Positions 5,457 to 6,162 of a stretch of DNA of 6,162 nt are shown one piece after another. The notes below the pieces were generated by a model, which was given only the letters and a program-made list of their open reading frames with translations, had not been told where the DNA came from and searched no databases. Source of the stretch: Candidatus Micrarchaeota archaeon CG08_land_8_20_14_0_20_59_11 (GTDB lineage Archaea > Micrarchaeota > Micrarchaeia > Norongarragalinales > Norongarragalinaceae); the NCBI GenBank assembly GCA_002763345.1, contig PEXZ01000080.1:3551-9712 (forward strand). Reading direction: 5' to 3'. Position 1 is the stretch's first letter; every line of letters begins with the position of its first letter. A program made the position numbers and the translations under genes.

Positions 5457-5952
5457 TTACATCACCGAATCCTGCCAGGCGTATTGAAGTCACCGCCTTC
5501 CCGCCGAGCGTAAATAGAACCGCTTCCCTGCTTAAATGCATTTCTACGTCCTTGCACGACGCATCCTCGGGATGCGTCAAACAAAGCGCGTCTTTTTCAG
5601 CCGAGTCCTCGACCGAGAATAATGCCGCCATTTTCCTGCCCATCTCGCCTTCCGCGACGACTTTCAGTTCGCCCTTCAGCCGCACCGACTGCTTTTCAGG
5701 CAGCTCAACCGACTTTATCTTCAGCACGGGCGACAGCCACCCTTCCTCGTAAAAAGACAGCTCCGACGGGTTGCCGTGCGACTCGTAGACGAAGAGCAGG
5801 CGCTTCATGCCCGCGTTCCCTGCGCGCTCGACAATCTCCGCGAGCGAGCGCTTCCCGCGGTTCTCGCATTCGCCGCTGAGGAAGCGCGCCAGCCAGCGCG
5901 CGAGCGAGCGCGTCTGCTGCGAGGGCTTGCGCGACGTCGTGACGTAGAGCAT
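5443..5952 (-). CDS. Brix domain protein (archaeal Imp4-like rRNA-processing factor)
   Basis: 169 residues, about the size of the single-domain archaeal Brix proteins such as Methanothermobacter Mil. The N terminus has the signature MLYVTTSRKPSQQTRSLARW (1-20), followed by NRGKRSLAEIVERAG (31-45), RLLFVYESHGNPSELSFYEE (51-70) and LSPVLKIKSVELPEK (73-87). The second half (about 90-169) is more divergent, ending AVTSIRLAGFGDVIGRE. Brix/Imp4 proteins bind RNA and act in pre-rRNA processing and ribosome assembly, presumably in the cytosol here. Start: GTG 5970 would lie only 4 nt from the TATA box, too close to be transcribed; ATG 5952 is 26-27 nt from the box centre and has no SD, as expected for a leaderless mRNA. 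It is the first gene of the Brix-prefoldin-EF-like unit. Confidence 0.88.
   Translation of the reverse strand: MLYVTTSRKPSQQTRSLARWLARFLSGECENRGKRSLAEIVERAGNAGMKRLLFVYESHGNPSELSFYEEGWLSPVLKIKSVELPEKQSVRLKGELKVVAEGEMGRKMAALFSVEDSAEKDALCLTHPEDASCKDVEMHLSREAVLFTLGGKAVTSIRLAGFGDVIGRE
5461..5466 (-). promoter_or_regulatory. Shine-Dalgarno deciding the prefoldin TTG start
   Basis: GGTGAT lies within the Brix coding end, 4 nt before TTG 5456. Its GTG-N6-start spacing equals that of the EF-like gene. Confidence 0.6.
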
Positions 5953-5973
5953 AAGCAGTTCTGGGCGCACTGT

Positions 5974-5981
5974 TATTTAAA
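5974..5981. promoter_or_regulatory. Shared palindromic TATA box between Brix and the right-edge gene
   Basis: Read on the minus strand this is TTTAAATA, the same octamer as at 2486-2493. Its core TTTAAA is palindromic with its centre at 5978.5. ATG 5952 (minus) lies 26.5 nt from the centre and ATG 6003 (plus) 24.5 nt, both close to the archaeal TATA-to-start distance. Neither ATG has an SD. Confidence 0.6.
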
Positions 5982-6002
5982 GCGCAACGCCGAAATATGC
6001 TT

Positions 6003-6162
6003 ATGGGAAGAGCGGGGTTGTTCTTCGAACGGCTTGGCATCAAACCGAAGCCGCTTAGCGAGGAGGAACGCAATGAGCTAGGAGAAGACGTGCTGCTCAT
6101 GGGCTCCGTAGGCAAAGACGGACGCCGTGCGTTCGTGAGGGGGGTTAGGAAGCTCCTCGCGA
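6003..6162 (+). CDS. Unrecognised protein, N-terminal fragment
   Basis: A plus-strand frame opens at ATG 6003 (or ATG 5997, two codons earlier) and runs to the right edge without a stop, giving 53 visible residues. They read GLFFERLGIKPKPLSEEER (5-23), then a charged stretch, a hydrophobic DVLLMGSVGKDG (29-40) and the basic RRAFVRGVRKLLA (41-53). It looks soluble, with no signal peptide or membrane segment so far. I do not recognise the family. Support for it being real is the open frame with codon use like its neighbours, and an ATG placed correctly relative to the TATA box shared with Brix. ATG 6003 is preferred over 5997 because 5997 would be only 18-19 nt from the TATA centre. Confidence 0.6.
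   Translation, partial: MGRAGLFFERLGIKPKPLSEEERNELGEDVLLMGSVGKDGRRAFVRGVRKLLA

Noticed and set aside
5953..5970. GTG 5970 as the Brix start.
   Set aside because: It is only 4 nt downstream of the TATA box, so it could not be within the mRNA driven by that box.

Overview
The window looks like a compact archaeal chromosome segment. It encodes an archaeal-type prefoldin beta subunit, a single-domain Brix protein and the small archaeal elongation-factor-like protein. Its promoters carry TTTAAATA TATA boxes, its Shine-Dalgarno sequences are of the GGTG / GGAGGTG type, and two genes appear to be leaderless. Genes are packed with almost no spacers. Most of the window is roughly 55-60 % GC in spot counts. 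The linkage of DUF2207 and LemA, together with the compactness, would fit a DPANN-type or other small-genome lineage, but I cannot place it further from sequence alone. No rRNA, tRNA, CRISPR array or insertion sequence is visible, and no gene-free stretch exceeds about 90 bases.

Layout. (1) 1-2453, minus strand: a three-gene unit read right to left. It starts with an OB-fold + HD-domain protein resembling the bacterial 3'-5' exoribonuclease YhaM. A small membrane protein with an HEFGH zinc motif (M50-like) follows, then an MFS transporter cut by the left window edge. The metalloprotease-like gene is markedly AT-richer (about 37-38 % GC in two 60-base samples) than its neighbours and may be a recent acquisition. 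(2) 2541-4858, plus strand, divergent from the first unit: a DUF2207 membrane protein with a 13-glycine run near its C terminus, followed by LemA. (3) 4855-5952, minus strand, convergent with lemA (the stop codons overlap): a Brix protein, prefoldin beta and an elongation-factor-domain-2-like protein, a ribosome-biogenesis / folding / translation unit. (4) 6003 to the right edge, plus strand: the start of an unrecognised gene divergent from Brix, apparently sharing one palindromic TATA box with it.

Start codons were chosen by SD geometry and TATA distance. Prefoldin and the EF-like gene both appear to use TTG starts with good SD sequences (GTG of the SD followed by 6 nt). The HD gene and lemA share an identical GGTGG-N4-ATG arrangement. 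Brix and the right-edge gene have no SD, but each has an ATG about 25 nt from the centre of the shared TATA box, as expected for leaderless archaeal mRNAs. Nothing in the window clearly amounts to a novel defence or mobile system. The best leads are the low-GC metalloprotease-like insert, the YhaM-like nuclease in an archaeal context and the shared promoter of the Brix unit.
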